Positions 55,135 to 64,000 of a DNA stretch of 64,000 nucleotides are shown here, piece by piece. The DNA is taken from contig NC_053147.1 in assembly GCF_016808335.1 (NCBI RefSeq), positions 20,880,913 to 20,944,912 on the forward strand. Direction: 5' to 3'. The stretch's first letter is position 1. Each line of letters opens with the position of its first letter. Both the position numbers and the translations under genes were made by a program. Source of the DNA: Panicum virgatum (lineage: Eukaryota > Streptophyta > Magnoliopsida > Poales > Poaceae). The notes below the pieces were generated by a model. It was not told the DNA's origin. It saw only the letters and a program-made list of their open reading frames with translations, and ran no database searches.

Positions 55135-55639
55135 CCCCCTACCAGAGACCACCTCCAGCTCTTCCTCTGCTGCAGATTGGGAGCTGGGGGTGGGGACATC
55201 TGGCACAGATGACGGGCCCACGGGTGCCGAGGGGCTTGCCGCTGCTGCGTCCGCTGCCGCTGTGCTCGCCGTCGCCAAGCCCGGTGTCGGCGCGTCTGCC
55301 GCCGTGGCCGGGGCCTCGGGGGCCACCGCGTCGGGTGTTGTTGTGCCTGGCACTGGCGCATCTGCCGCCGCCACGTAGGGCGCCATCGGGTTAGCGGAGG
55401 TCGCCGCACCCGAGGTTCCCACATCCGCCGTCGCTTCCGTTGTTGCCGCCGAAGCACCGATCGCCTGGATCCCCGCTAACGAGCCAGCGGCGGCGGAAGA
55501 GCTGCCTAGGCGAAAGGCCCTAGAAAATGAAGAGAAGAAGCTCTTCAGCAAAAAGCGAAGCACCAGGAATAAGGGGAGTGAACGGAAGAACACTTACCCC
55601 GAAGCGTCGGGTCTCCAACGTCTACGGAGGCCGGACGAC

Positions 55640-55850
55640 CGCTGCTGCCATTGCGGCGGCGGAGGCGCACCTCATGGCTGCTGTTGCTGCCCTGGTGGCG
55701 GCGGTGGTGGTGGAGGCTGCTGCTGCCGTGGCGGCGGCGGAGGCGCACCTCGTGGCTGCTGCTGCCGTGGCGGCGGCGGAGGCGCACCTCGTGGCTGCTG
55801 CTGCTGCCCTAGTGGTGGCGGTGGTGGTGGAGGCTGCTGCTGCCGGGGAG
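55640..55850. repeat. GC-rich minisatellite in the antisense gene
   Basis: A unit of about 39 bases (GTGGCGGCGGCGGAGGCGCA plus CCTCGTGGCTGCTGCTGCC) occurs two full times and in two changed forms. On the minus strand it encodes Pro and Gln runs (PPPPPRQQQPRGA). Replication slippage here probably shifted reading frame. Confidence 0.75.
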
Positions 55851-57758
55851 AGGCACCTCCCGGCGGTGGTGGCGGCGGCGCGGCTACTCCAGGGGTCCCA
55901 CGTGAGCCAAGGGCCCGGGAGCTACCCTGGCCCGCATCCTTAGTGGCCCTCTGACGCTTTGCGGCGAGCTCCATAACTGGGGTCCCGTCGCTACGGTGCA
56001 ACCTGCGCCGGCTCACCTCCTCCGGCGATGCGCCGGAGCTACTTCGGGCCTGGCTGGGACCGCTCGCGGCAGAGCTACTAGCCACGGCCTGCTTGCCCTT
56101 GGTAGAAGGGCCGGACCCTGCGGCGCTCGGCACGGCCTGTCCCTCGGACGCACCGGGGATCCGGATCCCACGGTCCGGGTCGCCCCAGTTTGGCACGCTG
56201 CTAGCCCACCGCCGTCGAGGGTTGGCAGAGTGGCCAGCACCGCAGCCCTCAGGATCGAGTCCTCGCAGAGGAGAACGACGCCCTGAGGAAGGATCAGGTG
56301 CTCCGGGACGAAGATCTCCCCCGTCACCGACCGCACCACGACCTCCAGGCCTTCCTGGGTCAGATCGCTTCCCTCCCCGCGGTGGGTCCTGCTGCAGTCT
56401 TGGAGTCCGGTGAAGCTCCAGGCAGGACACGGCCGCTGCTTCAGAGGGGCGACCCAGCGGTTCAGGAAATCCCCGAGCACATGCAGCGAGGTGAGGCCGC
56501 TCTCTGCCAGTGTCCTGATCTTACTCAGCACGGGGTCAAACTCCGACGGCAGGGACGGCTTTGCCCTCCAGGACTGGCGGTCGGAGGCGGGTCCCTCGGT
56601 CGGCATGACTAGGCGCTCGTTGGCTTCGGTGGTGGCGATCACCCACTCCATGGGCCAATCCTCCCTCTTCCCGCCAGTAAGCCTGGGGATGTAGGGCGTC
56701 TACAGATCGCTCCTCGTCTGGAAGTAGTACGCCCCTACTTCATCCTTGCTCTTCCCGGACTTCACCAGGACGAAGAAGTGGCGGAAGAGAACGACGCAGG
56801 GCCGCACCCCCACGAACATCTCGCATAGGTGGACGAAGATCGATGTCAGAAGGATGGAGTGAGGCGTGAGATGCTGGAGCTGGAGGCCGAAATCCTCCAA
56901 CAGCAGCAGGAGGAACGAAGAAATCGGCAGCCCCACGACGGTGGAAATGTGCAAAATAAACAACACAAATCCCCCGGCGCGCAGATCGCCGAGGGGAACC
57001 GAGCCTGCTCGAATTCCCAAGGCAGTCTCCTGTGGACTCCACCCAAGCAGGCGGCGCACCATGTTCAGTTCCGCCTCGGTTTGGAAACGATAGGGACGAA
57101 CGAGGGACGCCATCTTGCTATGGAGGCGAGGAACAATCTGCGCAGAAGGGCAAGAGGCGAGGAGACTCGAAGGCAAAGGGGTGCAAAGGTTTGGAAGGAA
57201 GAAGGTGAATGCGGAAAAGTAACCGCGGTATGCGGTTCGGCCCTTTATGAAGCCTGATCCACCCGACGCGCCCCGAAACCGTAGCTGGAAGCCAAGCGAC
57301 ACTCACGTCTGGTGTTAGCCGCCCAGTCCATGACAAGGGGGCCCAGGCCCGCCTGTCAGGAGAGGTGGGTACAAACGAAGGTGTGAAAAGGCGAGATCTG
57401 AACCATCGCCCGCGCGCGAAGCGAGGCGAAAGCTAAGCTGACGTGCGCGCACGAAGCGCTGGCAAGACCAGGCTTTTTGGGAACTGCGCTGGTGGTAAAA
57501 ATTCCATTTACCCCGGCCGCAACAATGCCGAGCGTCGCTCGCATGACTAGGTGTACCACTGTGTGTGGGGGGCCACGATTCAGTAAGTCGTTGCGATGTG
57601 ATGAGGCAACGAGAAACCCGATGGATGGTCAAAGCCGGACAAGACTCTTGCAGCGCGCACAGTCTAACACTGGAGGCTTCAAGTTATGCAGAGCCAAATC
57701 ACAGTAGTGGCCCCAACTGCGGGTTCGTAGCCTTTCCCGAGGTGGGCCCGGGGGCCAC

Positions 57759-58837
57759 TGTCGGTACCCTGTAGTAGGGGTACCCATTTTTACTGCAGCA
57801 AAGCAGGACTCGCGTAGTCATCCGTAACTATACCCTAAACGGCGGAGCAGCCGGGCCCCAGGGGTCCGGCTCTTACCTCACCAGGCCAACGGCCCCGGAC
57901 CCGTTTCCCGCTCTGGGAATGGTTCCGGTGACGCCACGTGTCCCTGAGGAAGGCAAGCTCCGCGCCAACAGCCGAGGACTCGGACTCCCCATATGGGTCC
58001 GGGACCTCCCCACGTCCGTCCGGACCTCCCACGCACGCAAAACCAAAATACCGCCGGGACGGGGTCCGGGGACGCCACGTGTCCCTCAGGCGTAGGCGCG
58101 GGCGCGAGTCTTCTGCTGGAAGACTCGCCCACCCACCGCATTCAATGCGGGTGGTTGAGGCGTGCTCTGCCGCCGCGGCACGTGGGGCAGATTTTGTCAG
58201 GCCTCACTGTAGACTACATATTACCGAGGTACACAGTGCAGCTGCATGCGCCGCATCCGCGTAGAGCCCGTCTGCTGCATTAAATGGATACGACGACACG
58301 GCACCTTTTCATCATACCGCCTACACCGCAAGCTACACAGCCCGTTCAGCTACGCGGCAGGCTGCGGCAAGCTACGCCGCAAGCTACGCCCTGGCGTCGT
58401 TTCGACAAAACAGGGCATGACTATGCTGGACGGAAAATTCCCACGGGCAAGCCAAGGAAATCTCGGAATAAGATCTTTCCCAGGTGTAGCATCACAATAG
58501 CGCTTGGCCATTCATATTAAATACAACATCATTGGGCTCACCTGTCGGGGACTCAACGGCCGTGTACGCGCCTCCCTTGAGATATAAAAGAGAGGCGCTC
58601 GCTGCACACTAAAGGGGACTCTCTCGACACTCTCTAAGGGCCAAGGAGAGCACAAGCAATACAACATACAGTGGACGTAGGGTATTACGCTCCGGCGGCC
58701 CGAACCACTCTAAACCTGCTGTGTCCATCGTGTTCTTGTATCTAGATTGGACTAATCCTAGCTACCCCCGAGTACTCACCCTCTGGGTTTAGGCGGGTGC
58801 ACTACGTCACCTGGCTGTGGGTTTGCACACCACGACA
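57759..58837 (+). repeat. 3' LTR of the Tat-lineage element, 1079 bp
   Basis: Starts TGTCGGTACC and ends CACACCACGACA. TATA box ATATAAAAG at about 58582. Compared with the 5' LTR it has a small duplication (CAAGCTACGCCG, near 58369-58390). Confidence 0.92.
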
Positions 58838-58992
58838 ATTATGATTACACATTACTATTATATATTAAAAATAAGAATGTCCATATACTTCATGTATGGT
58901 CACATACCAATGTATATACCATCATATATTGTCCAGTATAATCACATACTTCACATATATATTTTTCGTTGGGTCAAATACATCATACATCA

Positions 58993-58994
<2 letters not shown>

Positions 58995-59057
<63 letters not shown>
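58995..59057. repeat. (AT)n(GT)n compound microsatellite
   Basis: About 23 AT units (58995-59040) run directly into 8 GT units (59041-59057). Confidence 0.95.
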
Positions 59058-59442
59058 GAAGTAGTTACAAACGAGCGTAGAAATGATTATTCCTATATAA
59101 TTTACTTTCCCAAATATGTATATAGTAAATTATATAATATAGTCTCCCACAAAGTCAAGACCTGTCAAATTAGCCCAGCAACACAATCAGATAGCTCTTG
59201 TCCTTTCAGTGATCTACTTTAAAGATCCGCGGCCGTGACTGCCACTCCGTCTCGTGACTACGAGATCTGGCTGGCTTGCCCAATTCTTTTGAGCAAGCCC
59301 TGACTTTCCTGGAGAGTACGTGGGGATGCGAGTGGACTTGTTTGGTGGCCGGTTATATTAGTCAAGCGTGCCTATCAAGTCAACTCGAGCAGTTGACCCG
59401 CGTTCTGCATGCTTCGCGTTAATCATGCAGCGCCATCAGTTA

Positions 59443-59582
59443 CTCTGTTTGTCCAACTTGTCAGTCAATCAGCCAGCAACGTTTTTCTCATTCTAAATCA
59501 GCATCCATCACCAGCCAGCCAATAATACTTTTCTCTCATAACAAATCAGCACCAGTTACTAGCCACAGCCAAACGAACAGAG
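59443..59582. repeat. Short hAT-like MITE, 140 bp
   Basis: Starts CTCTGTTTGTCCAAC and ends CAGCCAAACGAACAGAG, an imperfect terminal inverted repeat. Interior TTTTTCTCATTCTAAATCAGC and TTTTCTCTCATAACAAATCA are direct relatives of the copy near 17.4 kb. No clear target duplication. Confidence 0.65.
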
Positions 59583-59859
59583 TGAGTACCGAGAGCGGCT
59601 ATGACATTTAGCAATAAATCCAGGATTATTATTCCACATGTACAGTGGGTGATATGTGGTCAAAACTCCGTGCGAATCTCTGTAAACACACTCGTAATAC
59701 TACTATCATAAAAGCTAGTCGTCTTGGTCGCTGACTTGCTTCCTTTTCTTTTGGGAAAAAAACTGCTCTGTATAGTTAAAAATGTACAGGTGAATGGTAA
59801 TCCTAATTGCCAGAGATCACAGGTTCTGCAGCGCAGGACTGTCACTGCAGCTAGTAGTA

Positions 59860-60097
59860 CTCCCTCCATCCAGTTTTAATTGATATATTTTCATATGGCA
59901 CAATGACTAAGGGTACCAAGTGTGCTTATCAATCTAATAAATGCAACATAGACTTTTTTGTTTGTCCTCCAATATTTTAACTGAGAACTCATTTCTAATG
60001 CTATTTATTGCAACAGTCCATGCCAATAGTAAATATAGCTATCTTTTTTGAACAATTGATTTTTTGAAATATAGCTATCCAAAGTGGATGGAGGGAG
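59860..60097. repeat. Stowaway MITE with TA target duplication
   Basis: Ends CTCCCTCCATCCAGTTTT and, reversed, CTCCCTCCATCCACTTTG; TA flanks at 59858-59859 and 60098-60099. Length 238 bp. Typical Tc1/mariner-derived Stowaway of grasses. Confidence 0.85.
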
Positions 60098-60350
60098 TAG
60101 TACGGGAAAAAAAAAGCGAAGACTTTTGGCGTTTATTACAGGTTGCGAGAGCCGCACGGAACTGTGACTTGAATCCCGTTCGGCCCATCCCTTTTGCCAG
60201 GGGGAAGAAGAAAAGAAATCTCAGAGAAAAATGGAACAGCGGAAAGCGGGCCGCGGCAACACAGCTCGCCTGGCAAGCTCGGCCCAAGGCCGAATTGCTG
60301 GCGACCGTGTGCGGGCTGATGATGCCCAAGGCTGAATGGCTGAAAGCGGC

Positions 60351-60951
60351 GCGTCTTTTTTATTTTTATATTTTTCAAAAAAAAATTTACAGAAATATAT
60401 TTTTTGTTTTAGATTTTACAGTTCTATACTCCTACCGCCCGGCAGGGGGCGGTAGGTACCTATATGTAAATAAAAATATATTTTTTTTACGCAGAGGTCC
60501 TTGACGGGTGCCTGCCGCCCTAAATATAAAACTCTGCCCCTTCCCTCGTGCCCTCATTTTCTGCCCACGAGATCCAGAGAGGGGAAAGGGAGAGAGGAGG
60601 GGTGAGGGAGGTAATTCCACCGGCGAAGTCCTGCCGGATTTTGGATCCGAACCGCAGGTAACCAATATTTCTCAACTATTATAGACTTGTTTCTAAAATA
60701 ATTATGAATTAGAATAGATTTAGTTTTTGGATAGTGAAATATAAAATAGTAATGACAATACCTTATTGTTATTGCAGCATAAGATACTGTCATTGTCTTA
60801 TGCTGCAATAACAATAAGGTACTGTCATGCATCCGCCAAGGACCTCTGCAATAACAATAGGGGGGCGGTAGGGGTATAGAACTGTAAAATCTAAAACAAA
60901 AAATATATTTCTGTAATTTTTTTTTGAAAAATATAAAAATAAAAAAGACGC
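60351..60951. mobile_element. Mutator-like fold-back element, 601 bp, with 10-bp target duplication
   Basis: Arms start GCGTCTTTTTTATTTTTATA at the left and, reversed, GCGTCTTTTTTATTTTTATA at the right, and stay similar for about 90 bases (through ACAGTTCTATAC and CTACCGCC). Flanks are TGAAAGCGGC (60341-60350) and TGAAAGTGGC (60952-60961), one mismatch; 9-11 bp duplications are the Mutator hallmark. Inner blocks GCAGAGGTCCTTG and CAAGGACCTCTGC are also inverted. No transposase is encoded; it is non-autonomous. Confidence 0.8.
60759..60821. repeat. Perfect 26-bp stem hairpin inside the Mutator-like element
   Basis: 60759-60784 is the exact reverse complement of 60796-60821 (TCTTATGCTGCAATAACAAT plus AAGGTA). 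The loop is 11 bases. It sits near the centre of the fold-back element. Confidence 0.85.
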
Positions 60952-60961
60952 TGAAAGTGGC

Positions 60962-62379
60962 TGCTCGCAGCTCGCTTGCACTGCCCGCTCGTCGTCCACT
61001 GTGCACGCTACACAGCCTCCAGGTCCGGTCAGGCTCCGCTCCGTGCTCCCCGAGCCGTGACGTCGCGGTGCCTTATCTGCAGTTCTGCACCAGCTAATCC
61101 GTGGGCCACGCCGTGCGCGACGGATCGATCCGTACGCGTATCGCGCACGTGTTCCCTGTCTCTCCTCCGCCGCGTACTTTCGGGCGTACGTTTTGTCTCA
61201 CGGGAATAGCGGAAGCAGCTGATGGCTGGCTGCGTGGCTGGGGGGCAAGGTGTGCGTACCAGCGGCTCGGTACCGTACCGTACCCGGCTGGGTACGACGA
61301 GCTAGCAGCATTCGTGCGCGGGACACTGCTCATGTGTGGCGGGACCACACGTCAATACCGTAGCCGAAGAAATACATGTTCACACACCGAGAGCCCAGTT
61401 AATCTCTTTAAACAAAATTTAGGCAGAGTACCTTCTTAAATCGTTTTCGTCCAATCCACCTTCTAACTAGATTTTCCTCTCTTTTTTTGGGTGCCCCGAC
61501 GAGGAGATATCCAATGAAGAAAGAAGTTAGAGTCCTTGCAATATGGATGGTTGCGTTTGCTTGCTTGGACATTGCTTTATTGTCTTTTCAAACGTTTATT
61601 TATGCAGTATACCTGCCAAAAAAATGGCAACCATTGTTGCTTTATTGTTATGGATGGTTTGGTTTCCATGGATGCTAGGTTAAGACCTTCATGATATTTA
61701 GGCTATGTCGATAGTGGAGGCAGGCAGAGCTGCCGAGCATGTGGAGGCTTGGGCTAAGGGTGAGTCCAATCAGCTATCGTTGGGAAGATTTTTGAGTTGA
61801 ATGGGCGTAAATGTAAAAGGTCCGGAGGTTGAAGAAGATTCTTTTTAATGAAAGTTGAAGAAGACTGCTAGTCGTCCTTCACCTGAATTTTCTAAAATTT
61901 TCATATAACCATTGTAGTATGTATCTGACCTGACCATATCAATTGCACCGATGGACTCGCATCCAGCGGAGAGCAGGAAATTAAATGATGACTTGATGAA
62001 ACTTTGCAAAACCAACCCGCATATCGCGACACGGGCTACGAAGAGTCGTGCCACAAATGAGAACCCAAATATAGCACATGAGGGGGTGTTTGGATCCAAA
62101 TGCCATTGTCCAAAAGTGCTAAACTTTACTCATCCAAACAGGTGGTAAGTTTATGAGTTTGCATCGATTGATCGCGGCCGATCCGTGCTGGACGCCGGCC
62201 GCGCTGCCCGGCGTGTCTGCAGACAACGGCGAAAGACCGGGACACGAAGACGAGCGCCCGGGGACGCATTGCCCTTTTGCGATCCGTCTGTTTCGTCGCC
62301 ACGGGGCCTACCCACGCGGCCACGCCGGCCCGCGACACTGATTTGATACCTCCAACCTCCCTACATGCGGCTAGCTAGG
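60962..62379. other. Intergenic, no supported gene
   Basis: A small open frame at 61487-61678 encodes a hydrophobic 63-residue peptide (LAIWMVAFACLDIALLSFQT) with no family match; I treat it as chance. No RNA gene or transposon was recognised. Confidence 0.35.
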
Positions 62380-63300
62380 TCTAGGCGGATGCCCCCCTCT
62401 TCTAGCTATCTGCTGGAGTGGTGGCTATACTATACTGCCCGCCGTCGCCGCGTGGTCGCGCCACCGCAGTTAAGCCCCGGCCGGCCGGCCAGCCCCCTGG
62501 TGCGGCGAGGCGCGAGACAGTTGGGGCGGAGCCAGCAAGTGACCAGCGGCGGGGAACCGCAGGCGCACGGAGCAGATCGATCGGTCGGATGATTGGATGG
62601 ATGGATCATGGATGGATGGAAGGAAGAACGTGAAGCGAGCGCCAGCGCGCACGTCGAGAGGCCACGGCCACAGATGCCGCGCCCCGGCTCGCCTTTCCGA
62701 AAGGCGGGGCGCGGACAGCGACCGCACGCGCGACACCAGTTCACGCTCCCGCTGGCTGTCCGCCGCGCCGGCCCGCGCGCGATCCATCCACGCACACGGG
62801 CCGATCGAGCCGCCGGGCGAGGGCTCCGGTGTCTCCGGCCGGGCGGGCGTTGTCGTGGCGCGGGGGGAGGACACGGGGGATATTGGGAGTAAATGGGCTG
62901 GGGCACACGGCCGGTGCGGGTGGCAGCCATGTGCCGGCCGCGGCACAGGGGGAGGGGCAGCCAAAAGGAATGTCCCGACATGTCGCCGGGAGCGGACACG
63001 CGACGTGACCGGTCGTCGCCCGCCCCGCACGTACTTGCCCCCGTGGCCCGGCGTGCCCGTGCCCGTGTGGGCGCCCGTCGCGGCCGCCACTCGCCAGCCA
63101 TTATCGGCATCCGCGCGCGCGCGGGGCGGCACGGTGGTGTGCCCGGTCCCCGGCCTGTGCCGCGTGCGTACGCGCGCACCGGCGGCCGCCGTGTACGCGT
63201 GGACGCCGTACGTATGGCCCGGCGAAGCCCTCGGCAAGGTGACACGGCGGCGCCCCTACTGCTAGCTGGTGGCGTCTAGCGCCTAGCGGCCAACTAGCAG
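62380..63300. other. GC-rich, CpG-rich stretch without a supported gene
   Basis: Open frames of 220-270 codons occur on both strands, as expected from GC richness; all are Arg/Pro/Ala-rich with no domain. ATGGATGG repeats lie at 62594-62622. It could be a promoter region of a gene to the right of the window, or a CpG-rich relic. Confidence 0.35.
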
Positions 63301-63582
63301 GCTTCCGAAAGGTCGTGCCATTGGCACGGCATCCATGTACACGAACGTACTGGCTGCACGGATAATCTTTTGTTGGCAGTGTCATTTTCAACGGAAATGC
63401 AGCTAGCTAGCTAGGTTAGGGACACGGAGTCAGGGCAGATTATTCTCGCTGATCTCTGGACGACGCGACTGGAGCTAGGCCCTGCGCAGCCGTAGGTAGG
63501 GCAGCCACCATGCGACCGCACTAGCGCGAGCTACTGGTACCTCGCGTCGCGTCAGCCGGAAAGGCGCGGCCGTGATCGATCT

Positions 63583-63915
63583 GGGCCATGTTTGATGTTT
63601 GGTTTAGGGAGTAGCATGATTAGCATAAATTTTAATCAATAATTAGAGATATTAAATAAAATCAGTTTGCAAAACTAACTTTACAACCCCGCGCTATTTC
63701 GCGAGACGAATCTAATGAGATCTTTGACCGTACGATTAGATAATGGTTACTGTAGCATCATTGTAGCCAATCATCAATTAATTACCATCATTAGATTCGT
63801 CACGAAAAATTACACTCATCTCTAAAAACGTTTTGTAAATAGACTTCATTTAGTACTCCATGCATGCGAGATTCCTTTTTTCGAGAAACGTGCTAGCACA
63901 ATCCAAACACGGCCC
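63583..63915. repeat. Complete MITE of the GGCC-TGTTT family
   Basis: Starts GGGCCATGTTTGATG and ends AATCCAAACACGGCCC. Centre carries GCGAGACGAATCTAATGAGA and CATTAGATTCGTCACGA as an inverted pair, plus TTTTGTAAATAGACTTCATT shared with the copy at 31771. Same family as 7950, 31771 and 32341. Confidence 0.85.
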
Positions 63916-64000
63916 TAGAAATCGTGGCGCGCAGGCGGGGCCGAGCAGGGGCCCCAAGATCTTGCTGGCCGGGGGCGCGCGTGAAAGAGTATTGGAATGG

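Larger units (their letters stand above)
49701..57302 (-). pseudogene. Antisense extra gene of the Tat-lineage element (Transposase_28-like), broken
   Basis: Read on the minus strand from the ATG at 57302 (an alternative at 57114 starts MASLVRPYRF). Segment 1, to a TAG at 56702-56700, resembles the plant 'putative gypsy type transposon' domain PF04195: HSILLTSIFVHLCEMFVGVR followed by PCVVLFRHFFVLV. Segment 2 continues in the same frame from 56699, then changes frame near 56200-56290 into a Pro/Gln-rich tract. A 78-nt GT-AG intron fits at 55597-55520. Segment 3 (55519-55135) is Ala/Thr-rich. The 4.37-kb solo LTR interrupts here, and the frame resumes at 50764 into a Glu/Arg/Ala-rich coiled coil, with TGA at 50407-50405 and an end near 49701. 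Such antisense extra ORFs are known in Tat elements; their function is not settled. A TATA-like TTCATAAAGG lies at about 57243-57252. Confidence 0.7.
41191..58837 (+). mobile_element. 17.6-kb Ty3/gypsy element of the Tat lineage, decayed, with nested solo LTR
   Basis: LTRs lie at 41191-42256 and 57759-58837, with target duplication ATTAT at 41186-41190 and 58838-58842. The primer-binding-like TTTGGTGCGCCAGGTAGG follows at 42257, and the polypurine tract GGTGGGCCCGGGGG ends at 57754. Order inside: gag-protease, RT, RNase H, a second RNase H, integrase, a non-coding spacer, then a gene on the opposite strand. A second RNase H before integrase and an extra antisense gene after pol are known hallmarks of the Tat clade. 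LTRs differ by roughly 7-8 percent, so it is an old insertion. It is large partly because a 4.37-kb solo LTR sits at 50770-55134. Confidence 0.93.

Noticed and set aside
61487..61678. Small hydrophobic peptide frame
   Set aside because: No family resemblance, no promoter or partner exon; 63 codons is within chance.
62430..63245. Minus-strand open frame of 271 codons and overlapping frames of 222-255 codons
   Set aside because: All lie in the same GC-rich stretch, overlap on both strands and are Arg/Pro/Ala-rich with no domain; expected by chance where stops are rare.

Overview
This window is nuclear DNA of a grass (Poaceae, most likely a panicoid such as a sorghum, sugarcane, Miscanthus or Panicum relative). 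The grounds are GC-rich first exons with short canonical GT-AG introns, grass gene families, and dense grass-type transposable elements: nested LTR retrotransposons, L1-type LINEs, a T-tailed SINE and many MITEs. I see nothing prokaryotic and no CRISPR array. The species is inferred, not proven.

Layout. 1-3122: an internally deleted Ty3/gypsy (Tat-like) element whose 5' LTR runs off the window. 3580-7639: a broken copy of the Mediator subunit gene MED31. A second, very young chromovirus (4271-7468; its two 370-bp LTRs look identical; 5-bp target duplication ATATC) sits inside one of its exons. 7950-9400: half of a MITE and the 5' end of a Ty1/copia element. 10491-19075 (minus): an intact seven-exon G-type lectin S-receptor-like kinase of 842 aa, with a 5.4-kb first intron holding a LINE piece and a SINE. 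20510-23849 (plus): an intact four-exon FQR1/WrbA-type quinone reductase of 204 aa. 24278-25151: a long fold-back element. 26902-28732 (minus): an intact seven-exon atypical bHLH transcription factor of 345 aa. 29387-30641: a 5'-truncated LINE with a perfect 15-bp target duplication. 31771-32680: MITEs. 32950-39686 (minus): a Ty1/copia-type element (target duplication TCTCT) with LTRs, PBS, gag and PPT but no recognisable pol, carrying a GC-rich piece that looks like a host promoter and first exon in antisense. 41191-58837 (plus): a 17.6-kb Tat-lineage Ty3/gypsy element (target duplication ATTAT) with a decayed gag-pol and a decayed antisense gene downstream of pol. That antisense gene is split by a 4.37-kb solo LTR of another family (target duplication CCCCC). 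58843-64000: microsatellites, MITEs, a Mutator-like fold-back element with a perfect internal hairpin, and a GC-rich stretch with no gene I can support.

Three host genes look intact: the receptor kinase (perception at the plasma membrane), the quinone reductase (two-electron reduction of quinones) and the bHLH factor. MED31 is present only as an interrupted fragment. I see no sign that these genes work as a unit; the region reads as ordinary gene islands separated by nested transposons.

The points most worth a second look are: the young internally deleted chromovirus inside MED31; the antisense, intron-containing gene of the large Tat element and its interruption by a solo LTR; the promoter-like segment inside the gag-only copia element; and the perfect hairpins near 21.4 and 60.8 kb.
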